A stretch of 64,000 bases of DNA from Micromonospora sp. MH99 (GTDB taxonomy: Bacteria; Actinomycetota; Actinomycetes; Mycobacteriales; Micromonosporaceae): positions 1-64,000 of the forward strand of contig NZ_MUZA01000014.1 of the NCBI RefSeq assembly GCF_021442385.1, written 5' to 3'. The position numbers and the translations under genes are program-made. The notes below the pieces were generated by a model that was not told where the DNA came from, made no database searches, and saw only the letters and a program-made list of their open reading frames with translations. Shown piece after piece: positions 1 through 8,053 of the stretch (positions are counted from its first letter, which is position 1; every line of letters begins with the position of its first letter).

Positions 1-276
1 GCCGGTGGCCCACGCGGGCTGTGCCGGGTCGCTGGGCTGCGGTGCGGCGGCGGCACCCCAGGCGGGGTTCGGCTGCTGCTCGGACTGGGTCGCCCAGGCC
101 GGGGCGGACGGGTTCGGCCGCGCGGGTGGCGGGGGTGCCCAGCCCAGGTCGGGGCCGGCGGCGTTGTAGCCGTTGTCCGGCTGCGCCGGGCGGTCGCCGT
201 ACGGCGCCGGTCCGCCGGCGCCCGGTGACACCTCGTCCGGCTCCTGGCCGGGGCGGTGCGGGCCCTCGGACGTCAT
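1..276 (-). CDS. Proline/alanine-rich protein, N-terminal part only
   Basis: The first 92 codons of a gene read leftward and continue past the window edge. The start is ATG at 276 with a GGAGGAGG ribosome binding site 7 nt upstream. The visible sequence is low complexity: proline, alanine, glycine and glutamine with scattered tryptophans in W-A/G-P-type contexts (for example LGWAPPPPARP). There is no signal peptide or membrane segment in this part. Such tails commonly precede a membrane or DUF domain in actinobacterial proteins, but the functional domain is outside the window and no function is assigned. Confidence 0.7.
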   Translation of the reverse strand, partial: MTSEGPHRPGQEPDEVSPGAGGPAPYGDRPAQPDNGYNAAGPDLGWAPPPPARPNPSAPAWATQSEQQPNPAWGAAAAPQPSDPAQPAWATG

Positions 277-620
277 GGGTGCGCCTCCTCCATCACATGT
301 CGGCCGCCGGTGCCGATCGGTCTCCTCGGCATGGCTGCCGGCGTCACCGGCGTACCGCCGTGCCGGCTCCCCGCACCGTATCTGGTGGCCGCACGAGGCG
401 TCCAAAGGAGCACCGGTCGTCACTGCCCGTCGCCGGGTGGTGTCGAGCAGCTTCTATCGGCTCGGCGTCGGCCGGGCCGGCGGGCGGCGACCGAAGCCCA
501 CCGTACCGGGCGCTGCGGCAGGGCGGAATCCCGGTGTCAGGTGCTGGCGGAACGCCGATGGCCCACCCGGTGGGCCGGGTGGGCCATCGATCTGGAGGAG
601 GTGAGGGATGTCGTGGAGCG
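277..620. other. Intergenic stretch, no gene seen
   Basis: This 344-nt region separates the proline-rich gene from the 45-residue gene, both on the minus strand. It contains the hairpin at 556-589 and presumably the promoter of the proline-rich gene. Its open frames have arginine/proline-rich compositions typical of non-coding high-GC DNA, and none has a credible ribosome binding site. Confidence 0.5.
556..589. terminator. Hairpin terminator after the 45-aa gene
   Basis: A perfect 15-bp stem, CGATGGCCCACCCGG and its complement, closes a 4-nt TGGG loop. It lies 31 nt past the stop of the minus-strand small gene at 621. No clear U-run follows, as is usual in high-GC actinomycetes. Confidence 0.65.
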
Positions 621-758
621 TCAGCTCATGTGACGCTGGGCGATGACGAGGAGTTCCTCGCGAACGGCCGGCGAGTTGGCCGAGCGCAGCGCGTGCTCGA
701 TGGCACGGGCGCGGCGGTTGGCGTCGCGGTGGTTGCGGATTCGCTCGATCATGCTCAT
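621..758 (-). CDS. Small conserved hypothetical protein, 45 aa
   Basis: A 45-residue, strongly charged, probably all-helical protein (starts MSMIERIRNHRDANRRARAI, ends IAQRHMS). The start is ATG at 758, behind a GGGGGA ribosome binding site; the open frame extends further upstream but that extension looks non-coding. It has its own downstream hairpin and a long inverted repeat at 833-872 upstream, so it looks like an independently regulated gene. The arginine/histidine content and lack of a membrane segment suggest a soluble, possibly nucleic-acid- or protein-binding peptide. No family is recognised; function unknown. Confidence 0.7.
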   Translation of the reverse strand: MSMIERIRNHRDANRRARAIEHALRSANSPAVREELLVIAQRHMS

Positions 759-832
759 TGGTGGGTCCCCCTGGCTATTCGGTTGTCGGCCCCTGATGCA
801 TCTATTCAACCGCAGAACCCGCCCAACTTCCA

Positions 833-872
833 TCGATTATTAGGTGAGCTGAGACACCCGCCTAACAATCGA
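833..872. promoter_or_regulatory. Inverted repeat upstream of the 45-aa gene
   Basis: 12-bp arms, TCGATTATTAGG at 833-844 and CCTAACAATCGA at 861-872, match at 11 of 12 positions across a 16-bp spacer. The block is AT-rich compared with its surroundings. It sits 75-115 bp upstream of the small gene, where a dimeric regulator could bind. A possible promoter for that gene (TTGGGC, 16 bp, TAGATG on the minus strand) lies just downstream of it. Confidence 0.4.
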
Positions 873-915
873 AGGTCAACGGGGGTTGTGGCCGACGGTT
901 TCGTCGCCCAACGGA

Positions 916-959
916 CACGGCCGGTGTGCCGGGCGTTAACCCGTGGCACACCGGCCGTG
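916..959. terminator. Hairpin terminator of the bkd operon
   Basis: 15-bp perfect arms, CACGGCCGGTGTGCC at 916-930 and its complement at 945-959, with a GGG/CCC pair inside the 14-nt loop. It starts 18 nt past the stop of the E2 gene, which reads leftward. Confidence 0.65.
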
Positions 960-977
960 GCTGGCGTTTCGGACCGG

Positions 978-2438
978 TCAGGTCCAGGCGAGCAGCGCCG
1001 CCTCGGGGTCGGCGAGGAAATCGCCGATGTCGCGCAGGAACTTCGAACCCAGCTCACCGTCGATGATCCGGTGGTCGAAACTCAGACCCAACGTGGTGAC
1101 CTGCCGGGCCTTGACCTTGCCCTTGTGCACCCACGGCATCTCCCGCACCGCGCCGAAGGCGAGGATCGCCGACTCGCCCGGCGGCAGGATCGGCGTGCCG
1201 GTGTCCACCCCGAACACCCCGACGTTGGTGATGGTCAGGGTGCCGCCGGACATGTCCGCGGGCGAGGTGCGGCCGGACTTCGCCGTCTGCACCAGGCCGT
1301 TCAGCGCGTCGGCCAACTCCCGCAGCGAGAGCCGACCGGCGTCCTTCACGTTCGGCACGATCAGGCCACGCTCGGTGGCCGCCGCGATGCCGAGGTTGAC
1401 GTACTCCTTGACGACGATCTCGTCGCCGGCCCAGGTCGAGTTGACCATCGGGTGACGCTTGACCGCCAGCAGCACCGCCTTCGCCACCAGCAGCAGCGGC
1501 GAGACCCGGACGTCACGCCACTCCCGCCGGCCCCGCAGGCGCTCCAGCGCCTTCATCGCCCGGGTCACGTCGACGGTCAGGAACTCCGTCACGTGGGGAG
1601 CGGTGAACGCCGAACGGGACATGTTCTCGGCGGTGAGCTTGCGGACGCCCTTGACCGGGATGCGCTGTTCACGGTCGGCGCCGAAACTCGCGGCGCTCGT
1701 CGCGGTCGAGGTGACCGCGACCGGCTCGGCCGCCGCCACGGAACCGCTCGCCGCCTGCTGTACGTCCTCCCGGGTGATCGAGCCCAGCGGCCCCGACCCG
1801 GTCAGCGTGCTCAGGTCGACGCCGAGGTCCTTGGCGAGCTTGCGTACCGGCGGCTTGGCCAACACGAGCCCGCCCGTCACCGGGCCACCAATTCCGTTAC
1901 GGACCGGCTCCGGCGTGACCGGCTGCGGTGCGACAGGTGCGGGGGTGACCGGCGCCTCGGCCTGCGCCGGGACGGCACCCTTGCGGGGCCGACGCTTCGC
2001 GGCGGTGGTACGCGGGCCGTAGCCGACGAGCACCGCCGTCCGCCCGCCCGGGGCGGCACCGCCGATCAGGCCCGGCTCGATCATGCCCTCGGCCGGGGCC
2101 ACCTCCACCGCCGCCAGCGAGGCCGCCGACGGGGTGGGCAGGTCGTCGCTGGGCGTGGCCGTCGTGGACGGCGCCTCCAGCGGGCCCGCGCCCGGGTCGG
2201 TGTCGATCGCGATGATCGGCGTACCGACCTCGACAGTCGCGCCCTCCGGGTGGTGGATCGCCTGCACCTGCCCGGCCCACTTCGCCGGGATCTCCACCGC
2301 CGCCTTGGCCGTCTCGACCTCGACGATCGGCTGGTTCAGCTCGATGGTGTCGCCGACCTTGACCAGCCAGGCCAGGATCTCGCCCTCGGTCAGCCCCTCG
2401 CCCAGGTCGGGCAGGTTGAACGTCTTGATCCGGGACAT
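978..2438 (-). CDS. bkdC: Branched-chain 2-oxoacid dehydrogenase E2 (dihydrolipoyl acyltransferase)
   Basis: The 486-residue acyltransferase core of a 2-oxoacid dehydrogenase complex. It takes the acyl group from E1 on a swinging lipoyl arm and passes it to CoA. Residues about 1-80 form one lipoyl domain, with the lipoylated lysine at position 45 in VETAKAAVE. A long Pro/Ala/Val linker follows, then an E1/E3-binding domain around residue 190-230 (VRKLAKDLGVDLSTL...GSITREDV). The C-terminal catalytic domain ends with DHRIIDG, which carries the active-site His and Asp. The start MSRIKTFNLPDLGEG is a canonical lipoyl-domain N-terminus, and ATG 2438 is 5 nt after the E1 beta stop. The paired E1 alpha/beta genes favour a branched-chain complex; acetoin or pyruvate complexes cannot be excluded from sequence alone. 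Confidence 0.93.
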   Translation of the reverse strand: MSRIKTFNLPDLGEGLTEGEILAWLVKVGDTIELNQPIVEVETAKAAVEIPAKWAGQVQAIHHPEGATVEVGTPIIAIDTDPGAGPLEAPSTTATPSDDLPTPSAASLAAVEVAPAEGMIEPGLIGGAAPGGRTAVLVGYGPRTTAAKRRPRKGAVPAQAEAPVTPAPVAPQPVTPEPVRNGIGGPVTGGLVLAKPPVRKLAKDLGVDLSTLTGSGPLGSITREDVQQAASGSVAAAEPVAVTSTATSAASFGADREQRIPVKGVRKLTAENMSRSAFTAPHVTEFLTVDVTRAMKALERLRGRREWRDVRVSPLLLVAKAVLLAVKRHPMVNSTWAGDEIVVKEYVNLGIAAATERGLIVPNVKDAGRLSLRELADALNGLVQTAKSGRTSPADMSGGTLTITNVGVFGVDTGTPILPPGESAILAFGAVREMPWVHKGKVKARQVTTLGLSFDHRIIDGELGSKFLRDIGDFLADPEAALLAWT

Positions 2439-2443
2439 GTCGC

Positions 2444-3433
2444 TCACCAGCCGAAGGTGCGGTCGACGGCGTCGAGCACCCGGTCGAGGTCGGGCAGGTA
2501 CTCCTCCTCCACCCGGGCGGCCGGGTAGGGGGTGTCGAAGCCCGTGACCCGCAGCACCGGCGACTCCAGGGAGTAGAAGCACTCCTCGGTGATCCGGGCG
2601 GCCAGCTCGGCGCCCAGGCCGATGTTGGACGGCGCCTCGTGCACCACCACCGCGCGGCCGGTGCGCTTCACCGACTCGTACGCGGCGGCGAGGTCCAGCG
2701 GGGACAGCGAGCGCAGGTCGATGACCTCCAGCTCCCGGCCGTCCTCGGCGGCGGCCGTCGCGGCCTCCAGGCAGGTCCGCACCATCGGCCCGTACGCCAG
2801 CACCGTCACGTCGGTGCCGGGCCGCACCACTCGGGCCGAGTGCAGGGGGTACGCGTCCGAGAGCGGCGCGTCCAGGTCGACGGGCCCCTTCTCCCAGTAC
2901 CGCCGCTTGGGCTCCAGGAAGACGATCGGGTCGTCCGAGGCGATGGCCTGCTGGATCATCACGTACGCGTCCTGCGGGTTGGCGCAGGTCACCACCTTCA
3001 GGCCGGCGGTGTGGGCGAAGTACGCCTCCGGCGACTCGGAGTGGTGCTCGACGGCGCCGATGCCACCGCCGAACGGAATCCGGATGACCATGGGGATGCT
3101 GAGCCGGCCGCCCGAGCGGTAGTGCATCTTCGCGACCTGCGACACGATCTGGTCGTACGCGGGGTAGACGAAGCCGTCGAACTGGATCTCGCAGACCGGC
3201 CGGTAGCCACGGATGGCCAGGCCGACGGCGGTGCCGATGATGCCGGACTCGGCCAGCGGGGTGTCGATCACCCGCTGGTCGCCGAAGTCCTTCTGGAGCC
3301 CGTCGGTGATCCGGAAGACGCCGCCGAGCTTGCCGACGTCCTCGCCCATGATGACGACCTTGGGGTCGGTCTCCAGGGCGCGGCGCAGGCCGGTGTTGAG
3401 TGCCTTGCCGAGGGTGAGCGTCTCCGTGGCCAT
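2444..3433 (-). CDS. bkdB: Branched-chain 2-oxoacid dehydrogenase E1 beta subunit
   Basis: 329 residues, the usual length for a separate E1 beta chain. It pairs with E1 alpha as an alpha2-beta2 thiamine-diphosphate enzyme that decarboxylates branched-chain 2-oxoacids. Typical blocks are GEDVGKLGGVFRIT near the N-terminus, DTPLAESGIIGTAVGLA, the FDGFVYPAYDQ segment, and the C-terminal transketolase-type domain with VVVHEAPSNIGLGAE. Its ATG at 3433 shares one base with the E1 alpha stop (TGATG), so the two subunits are translationally coupled, as expected for a fixed stoichiometry. The stop is 5 nt before the E2 start. Confidence 0.94.
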   Translation of the reverse strand: MATETLTLGKALNTGLRRALETDPKVVIMGEDVGKLGGVFRITDGLQKDFGDQRVIDTPLAESGIIGTAVGLAIRGYRPVCEIQFDGFVYPAYDQIVSQVAKMHYRSGGRLSIPMVIRIPFGGGIGAVEHHSESPEAYFAHTAGLKVVTCANPQDAYVMIQQAIASDDPIVFLEPKRRYWEKGPVDLDAPLSDAYPLHSARVVRPGTDVTVLAYGPMVRTCLEAATAAAEDGRELEVIDLRSLSPLDLAAAYESVKRTGRAVVVHEAPSNIGLGAELAARITEECFYSLESPVLRVTGFDTPYPAARVEEEYLPDLDRVLDAVDRTFGW

Positions 3434-4608
3434 CAGTGGGCGCTCCCCTCGAACGACTCCATGTAGCTGTTGAACTGCGCACGCTGCTCGTCGAGCAGCG
3501 GAGACCCGTTGGGGTAGACGTTGTCGAACATCGTCACCGGCTCCGGGTCGGGCATGGTGAGCACCCGTTCGCGCAGGTGCACCGCCTCCCGGCGGGCCTG
3601 CTCGTCGACCTCGGCGAAGAAGGCCGCGTCGGCGATCTGCTGCTTCTCCAGGAACGCCTTGACCCGCAGGATCGGGTCCTTGGCCTGCCAGGACTCCACC
3701 TCGCTGGCGATCCGGTAACGGGTCGGATCGTCGGAGGTGGTGTGCGCGCCCATCCGGTAGGTGTACGCCTCGATCAGGCTCGGGCCCTGCCCGTGCCGGG
3801 CGTTGTCCAGCGCCGTGCGGGTGACCGCGTACGACGCCAGCACGTCGTTGCCGTCCACCCGTACGCCGGGGAAACCGAAGCCGGCGGCCCGCTGGTAGAG
3901 CGGGACGCGGGTCTGCCGCTCCAGCGGCTCGGAGATCGCGTACTGGTTGTTCTGGCAGAAGAAGACCAGCGGCGCGTTGAACACGCTGGCCCAGACGAAC
4001 GCCTCGTTCACGTCGCCCTGGCTGGTGGCCCCGTCGCCGAAGTAGGCGATCGCTGCCTCGCCGTCGTCGGTGCCGACCTTGCCGTCCATGGTGATGCCCA
4101 TGGCGTATCCGGTCGCGTGCAGGGTCTGCGCGCCGATGACGATCGTGTACATGTTGAACTTGAACTCGTTCGGGTCCCAGCCGCCCTGGTCGACGCCGCG
4201 GAACAGACCGAGCGGCATGATCGGGTCGATGCCCCGGCAGTAGAGGACGCCGTGCTCCCGGTAGGTCGGGAAGGCCATGTCCTGCGTCCGCAGCGCGCGC
4301 CCGGAGCCGACCTGCGCGGCCTCCTGGCCGAGGAGGCTGGCCCAGAGGCCCAGCTCGCCCTGCCGCTGGAGCGCGGTCGCCTCGGCGTCGAGCTTGCGGA
4401 CCAGCACCAGGTCGCGGTAGAGCCCGCGGTACTCCTCGTCGGTGAAGTCGACGCGGTACTCGGTGCCGTCCGGCCCGGTGGCGCTGTCGATCCGCTCGCC
4501 TTCGGGGGTGAGCAGCTGCACCAGCTCGGGGTCGCCGGTCGCGCCCTTCTTGGAGCGGGGAGCTGCCCGCCTGCTGCGGGTGGTGCCCCCGGGGTCGCCC
4601 TTTGCCAT
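3433..4608 (-). CDS. bkdA: Branched-chain 2-oxoacid dehydrogenase E1 alpha subunit
   Basis: 391 residues, first gene of the three-gene operon. It carries the thiamine-diphosphate binding motif GDGATSQGDVNEAF, ending in FFCQNNQYAIS, and the phosphorylation-loop-like segment YRMGAHTTSDDPTRYR. The first ~30 residues are a basic, low-complexity tail (RRAAPRSKKGA) that varies in the family. The start chosen is ATG 4608, behind GGGAGAG; the open frame extends to 4662 but that stretch has no ribosome binding site and reads as arginine-rich noise. No E3 gene or Lrp/Bkd-type regulator is adjacent, so E3 must be supplied from elsewhere. Confidence 0.93.
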   Translation of the reverse strand: MAKGDPGGTTRSRRAAPRSKKGATGDPELVQLLTPEGERIDSATGPDGTEYRVDFTDEEYRGLYRDLVLVRKLDAEATALQRQGELGLWASLLGQEAAQVGSGRALRTQDMAFPTYREHGVLYCRGIDPIMPLGLFRGVDQGGWDPNEFKFNMYTIVIGAQTLHATGYAMGITMDGKVGTDDGEAAIAYFGDGATSQGDVNEAFVWASVFNAPLVFFCQNNQYAISEPLERQTRVPLYQRAAGFGFPGVRVDGNDVLASYAVTRTALDNARHGQGPSLIEAYTYRMGAHTTSDDPTRYRIASEVESWQAKDPILRVKAFLEKQQIADAAFFAEVDEQARREAVHLRERVLTMPDPEPVTMFDNVYPNGSPLLDEQRAQFNSYMESFEGSAH

Positions 4609-5128
4609 CGGTCTCTCCCTGTCGTGTCTGCGTCGGCACCGGGGGATCACCCGGCCACGCAACTCGTGCGCCTGCCCGGCTGCTGCCGGACCGGTTCCTG
4701 GCGGCCGCGCCTAGCCCCGGTGGGGGTTGCCGCGCGGCGTGAGCCGGGTTCTGGCCGAACCCGGATCGGGAGCGCCGGCGCCGGGCCGCGCCTGCCGCGA
4801 GGGTGCGCGGAGGTCACGGCTGCGTTGCCGTCGTGCTCCATATTCGCAGAGCAGGTGAGCGCGCCCACAGTACGCCCGCCTCGCATTCCGACCGCCTACG
4901 GTTTGATGTTCTTTGTCGCCATCGTGCCGTCCTGCGTCCACCGGGCGTTCCGGTGCTGATTCGTCACCGTTCGGTCAGTGCCGCGTGTCGACACGCGGTG
5001 GATGTTGGCTGACGGAGGGTGACTGGGCGAGGCTGATTACCGCAGGAACGTGCCGATCGGGTGATTAGCCGGATTCCGCCGGTGAGCGTTCGGCGAGTCC
5101 TTCAGGCGGCGACGACAAGGGGTGTGCG
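4609..5128. other. Divergent intergenic region between bkdA and a secreted-protein gene
   Basis: 520 nt with no credible gene. It must carry the leftward bkd promoter and the rightward promoter of the gene at 5129. The only clear element is an 18-bp perfect palindrome at 4981-4998, listed separately. Several TAnnnT hexamers are present, but none has a convincing -35 partner, so no promoter is called. Confidence 0.5.
4981..4998. promoter_or_regulatory. Perfect 18-bp palindrome, candidate operator
   Basis: CCGCGTGTCGACACGCGG is identical to its reverse complement over all 18 bases. It lies in the divergent intergenic region, 131 nt before the GTG of the secreted-protein gene and about 370 nt before bkdA. 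It has no loop, so it is better read as a protein-binding site than as a terminator. Confidence 0.35.
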
Positions 5129-5956
5129 GTGGACGAGCCAGGTGACGGTCCCGGCACACCCATGCTCGGCCGCCACCGGTCGCCGGGCGGCTACCGCCGG
5201 GTGATCGGGTCGCACCGGGCACCCGGCGCGGGCGGGCCCTCCCGGGGTTACCTGCTCACCGTCGCCCTGTTGGCAGGCACCGCGTCGATGCCCGTCCTCG
5301 CCGCGGTCAGCGCTGGCTCGGCCACCCCGGGCAGCAGCGCGTTACCGGACACCAGCACCCCGTTCATCCCGACCCCGTCGGTCGGGCCGGTGGTCATTCC
5401 GATGCCGGTGACCAGTCAGCCGCCGCCGATCGCGTTGCCGTCACCGGGCACACCCAGCGCCGGTCCGACCGCGACCGCCGACTGGGTGCCCGCCGCTCCC
5501 TGGCGTCTCCCGGACGAGTCGTGGTCCGGCCCGAGGGCCGACGACCGGGTGCCCGCCCCCCGCGAGGTGCCCGCGCCGCCAGCGCCGCGACCCACCCGGA
5601 GCGCCCCGCCGGCCGCACCGCCGCCCCCGCACCCGGCCAGCCCGTCGCCGTCGCCGGCACCGACCGCGTCACCGGACCCGGACCCGACCGGAACGTCCGA
5701 CCCGAGCCCGTCGCCGACCGATCCGTTGACACCGACCACGAACGACCCGTCGACACCTACAGCGACCGACCCGGCAACACCCTCATCGACCGACCTGCCG
5801 ACGGCTACGGCCGTCCCCACCAGCACCCTCTCCGCGCCGGCAAGCCCCGCCCCACCACGGGCGACCCCAAGCCCGCCCGAGCCCACCACCGCGCCCACGC
5901 CGTCACCACCGCACAGCGCCCCGGCCGCCCCGGTTCTGGCCGCCGGGCCTCGGTGA
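5129..5956 (+). CDS. Pro/Thr/Ser-rich secreted or membrane-anchored protein
   Basis: 275 residues. GTG 5129 follows AAGGGG by 9 nt. Residues 1-38 are polar and basic, and about 39-62 form one hydrophobic segment (YLLTVALLAGTASMPVLAAVSAG) that acts as a signal anchor or signal peptide. The remaining 210 residues are a disordered extracellular region dominated by Pro, Thr, Ser and Ala, with DPTGTSDPSPSPTDPLTPT-like near-repeats. No enzymatic domain is visible; a wall-spanning stalk or mucin-like protein is the simplest reading. The stop codon TGA is supplied by the first three bases of the palindromic repeat at 5954, so the C-terminus may have been reset when that element arrived. The opposite strand is also open (Gly/Val-rich), a known effect of Pro/Ala-rich coding sequence. 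Confidence 0.65.
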   Translation: MDEPGDGPGTPMLGRHRSPGGYRRVIGSHRAPGAGGPSRGYLLTVALLAGTASMPVLAAVSAGSATPGSSALPDTSTPFIPTPSVGPVVIPMPVTSQPPPIALPSPGTPSAGPTATADWVPAAPWRLPDESWSGPRADDRVPAPREVPAPPAPRPTRSAPPAAPPPPHPASPSPSPAPTASPDPDPTGTSDPSPSPTDPLTPTTNDPSTPTATDPATPSSTDLPTATAVPTSTLSAPASPAPPRATPSPPEPTTAPTPSPPHSAPAAPVLAAGPR

Positions 5957-6009
5957 TCAAGAAGTTCGGGTCAGGAATCGGGGTCGCGGTGACGCAAACT
6001 TCTTGATCA
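5954..6009. repeat. Palindromic dispersed repeat, copy 1
   Basis: Outer arms TGATCAAGAAGTT (5954-5966) and AACTTCTTGATCA (5997-6009) are perfect complements. The pairing extends inward to about 21 bp with three mismatches. The inner part of the right arm (TGACGCAAA) matches copy 2 at 24578. It sits immediately after a gene and supplies its stop codon. Confidence 0.8.
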
Positions 6010-6120
6010 TCACGGTGAGCGGCCACCGGTCGTGGTGGTCCCGCGCCTCCCTGGCTCACCCCGGCGGTACGGTGACGAGCAGGCGGTGGTCGGCGGTAGG
6101 CGCGTACCGGAGGGGGTGGC

Positions 6121-6744
6121 GTGGGCGGCGGTGTGGAACCCCGCCCGGTCGCCGTCCGGCCCGGTCCGGGGCTGCGGGTCGCCCGACTGGTCACCGAGCT
6201 GACCGCCCCGGCCGTGCTGGTGTCGCTGCTGATGATCGCCGTGAGCTGGCACAGCGCCCGGGGCAGTGCCCGCGGCCTGCTCTGGGGTCTGCTCGCGACG
6301 TTCTTCGTCACCGGCATCCCGTTCGCCTACATCGTCGGCGGGGTCCGCCGCGGTCGGCTCACGGACCACCACATCGGCCGTCGGGAGCAGCGCCGGGTGC
6401 CGCTGCTGGTCGGCCTCGGCTCGGTCGCCGCCGGGCTCGCCCTGCTCGTCGTCCTCGGTGCACCCCGGCCGTTGCTGGCGCTGGCGGTGGCCGGGCTGGT
6501 CGGCCTGGTGGTCGCCGTGTCGGTGAGCCACTGGTGGAAGATGTCGATCCACTCGGCGGTCTCCGCCGGCACCCTGGTCATCCTGGCGCTGACCTTCGGG
6601 CGCGGGTTCCTCGTCGCCGCGCCGCTGTTGGGCGTGGTCGGCTGGTCCCGCGTACGCCTGCGGGACCACACCGTCGCGCAGGTGCTCGCCGGCGGTGCGC
6701 TCGGCGCGCTGATCGCCGCGGTCGTCTTCGGTCTGCTGCGCTGA
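6121..6744 (+). CDS. PAP2-superfamily-like integral membrane protein
   Basis: 207 residues with about six hydrophobic segments. GTG 6121 follows AGGGGG by 4 nt. The C-terminal half resembles a membrane phosphatidic-acid phosphatase: a SIHSAVSAG block in place of PSGH, then SRVRLRDHTVAQVLAGG in place of the third signature SR-x5-H-x3-D. The arginine and histidine of that third motif are present, but the final aspartate is glutamine and the PSGH motif is degenerate. It may therefore act on an unusual lipid phosphate or be catalytically altered. It stands alone between the palindromic repeat and a strong terminator. Confidence 0.7.
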   Translation: MGGGVEPRPVAVRPGPGLRVARLVTELTAPAVLVSLLMIAVSWHSARGSARGLLWGLLATFFVTGIPFAYIVGGVRRGRLTDHHIGRREQRRVPLLVGLGSVAAGLALLVVLGAPRPLLALAVAGLVGLVVAVSVSHWWKMSIHSAVSAGTLVILALTFGRGFLVAAPLLGVVGWSRVRLRDHTVAQVLAGGALGALIAAVVFGLLR

Positions 6745-6745
6745 G

Positions 6746-6791
6746 CGACCGTCGCCGGGCGGGCGGCGCGGTGCCGCCCGCCCGACGGTCG
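6746..6791. terminator. Bidirectional hairpin terminator
   Basis: Long GC stem: CGACCGTCG plus GGGCGGGCGGC pairs with GCCGCCCGCCC plus GACGGTCG, with a 2-nt bulge and a 5-nt loop. It lies between two convergent genes ending at 6744 and 6792 and can serve both. Confidence 0.7.
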
Positions 6792-8015
6792 TCAGGCGCC
6801 GTCGTCGGCCAGGCGGTGGCGGTTCGCCTCGATCCAGGCGTCCAGCGCGGCCGGGTCGTCCGGGTCCACGCCGTCGGCCATCAGTTGCGCGACCGCGGCG
6901 GTGGCCGGGCTGCGCCGCTCGCCGGTCGAGTAGAGCCGGGCGAACTCCGGCACCATCTCCTCGATCGCCTCGTCGGTGCGCGTCGCGGCCGCCTCGGGCA
7001 GCCCGCGCTGCCGCGACGCGTACCGGGCCCAGGCGCGCAGCACCCGGGGCAGCATCGCCGCGTCGTCCATGTCCAGCACGGCACGGCGGTGCACCCAGTC
7101 GAGCAGGAAGAGCCCGGACACGGCCGGGCTCCACCGCATCGGGTCGGCGTCCGGGAAGCTCGCCGAATGGTCCAGCAGCAGGCTCAGGCAGAAGTGCAGC
7201 GAGGCCAGTTCCGGGCCGTCGACGCTGTCGAGCCCGAACCGGGCGGCCTCCGGCGCCGCCAGGAACCGCCGGACCAGGTCGGTGCGCTCGGCGGCGGACA
7301 GCGGCTCGACCTCCGCCGGGCCGGTCGGGTCGGCGGCTGTGGGGAGCAGCGCCAGCCGGGCGCCGACCAGCGCGCGGTCGGTGGCGAGCGAACCCTCGCC
7401 GGGCAGCTCGGTCAGGTCGTCGGTGACCGAGAGGTGCCGGGCCACCTCGCCCCGCAGCCGGGACGGGTCCTCGGTGCGGAACCAGGTCAGCTCGTCGTCG
7501 GCGCACATCTGCCGGACCTGGTCCAGGATCCGCTCCGCCGGCCCGCCGACGAAGATGTCCTTGGTGATCCCGATGTTGTGGTCGATCAGAGCCACCAGGG
7601 CGTGCTCCGGGCCACCGGCCGCGTCGTCGTACGCGAACGTGGCGAGGTAGGAGGTCTGGTCGCCGTACACGTCGCCGTACGCCCAGCTGCCGGTGAGGTG
7701 CACCCGGCCGAGCTGCCCGGACCAGGCGGGTGCCTGGCTGCCCGGACGCACCCGCTCGGAGCCCTCGGCGGTCGGGACGAGCGTGGCGAAGACCTGCCGG
7801 ATGGTGGTCGCCGCCGCGATCCGGCGGCGGGCGGTGGCGGCGAGGAACCCGGTGACGAACTCCCGCACGGCGGTGTCGCGGTCGGTCTCCGCGATCGAGT
7901 AGACACTGCCCAGCAGCGCGCTGCCGAGCATCTCGGCATCCAGGGCGGACTCCAGCTTGGTCACGTCGCGTGCGGCGTGCAGCACCGCGTCGTAAGGGGT
8001 CTGAGGCGTGGCCAT
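6792..8015 (-). CDS. Conserved hypothetical protein linked to dynamin-like GTPases
   Basis: 407 residues, soluble, no signal peptide or membrane segment. It is rich in acidic and alanine-rich helices, with a central conserved-looking segment (SYLATFAYDD...HALVALIDHNIGITKDIFVG) suggesting a compact alpha/beta core and a helical C-terminal half. The start is ATG 8015. It is the third gene on the minus strand after two GTPase genes, with 38 nt separating it from the second, so it is probably in their operon. No function is known to me. Co-expression suggests a partner or regulator of the membrane-remodelling GTPases. Confidence 0.75.
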   Translation of the reverse strand: MATPQTPYDAVLHAARDVTKLESALDAEMLGSALLGSVYSIAETDRDTAVREFVTGFLAATARRRIAAATTIRQVFATLVPTAEGSERVRPGSQAPAWSGQLGRVHLTGSWAYGDVYGDQTSYLATFAYDDAAGGPEHALVALIDHNIGITKDIFVGGPAERILDQVRQMCADDELTWFRTEDPSRLRGEVARHLSVTDDLTELPGEGSLATDRALVGARLALLPTAADPTGPAEVEPLSAAERTDLVRRFLAAPEAARFGLDSVDGPELASLHFCLSLLLDHSASFPDADPMRWSPAVSGLFLLDWVHRRAVLDMDDAAMLPRVLRAWARYASRQRGLPEAAATRTDEAIEEMVPEFARLYSTGERRSPATAAVAQLMADGVDPDDPAALDAWIEANRHRLADDGA

Positions 8016-8053
8016 GCTTCGACCCTACGCCGGTCGGGGCGTACGCAGAGGCG

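Noticed and set aside
5394-5898. Gly/Val-rich frames on the minus strand opposite the Pro/Thr-rich gene
   Set aside because: They are the codon-wise mirror of Pro/Ala/Thr-rich coding sequence and have no ribosome binding site; the plus-strand gene has a start site and signal segment.
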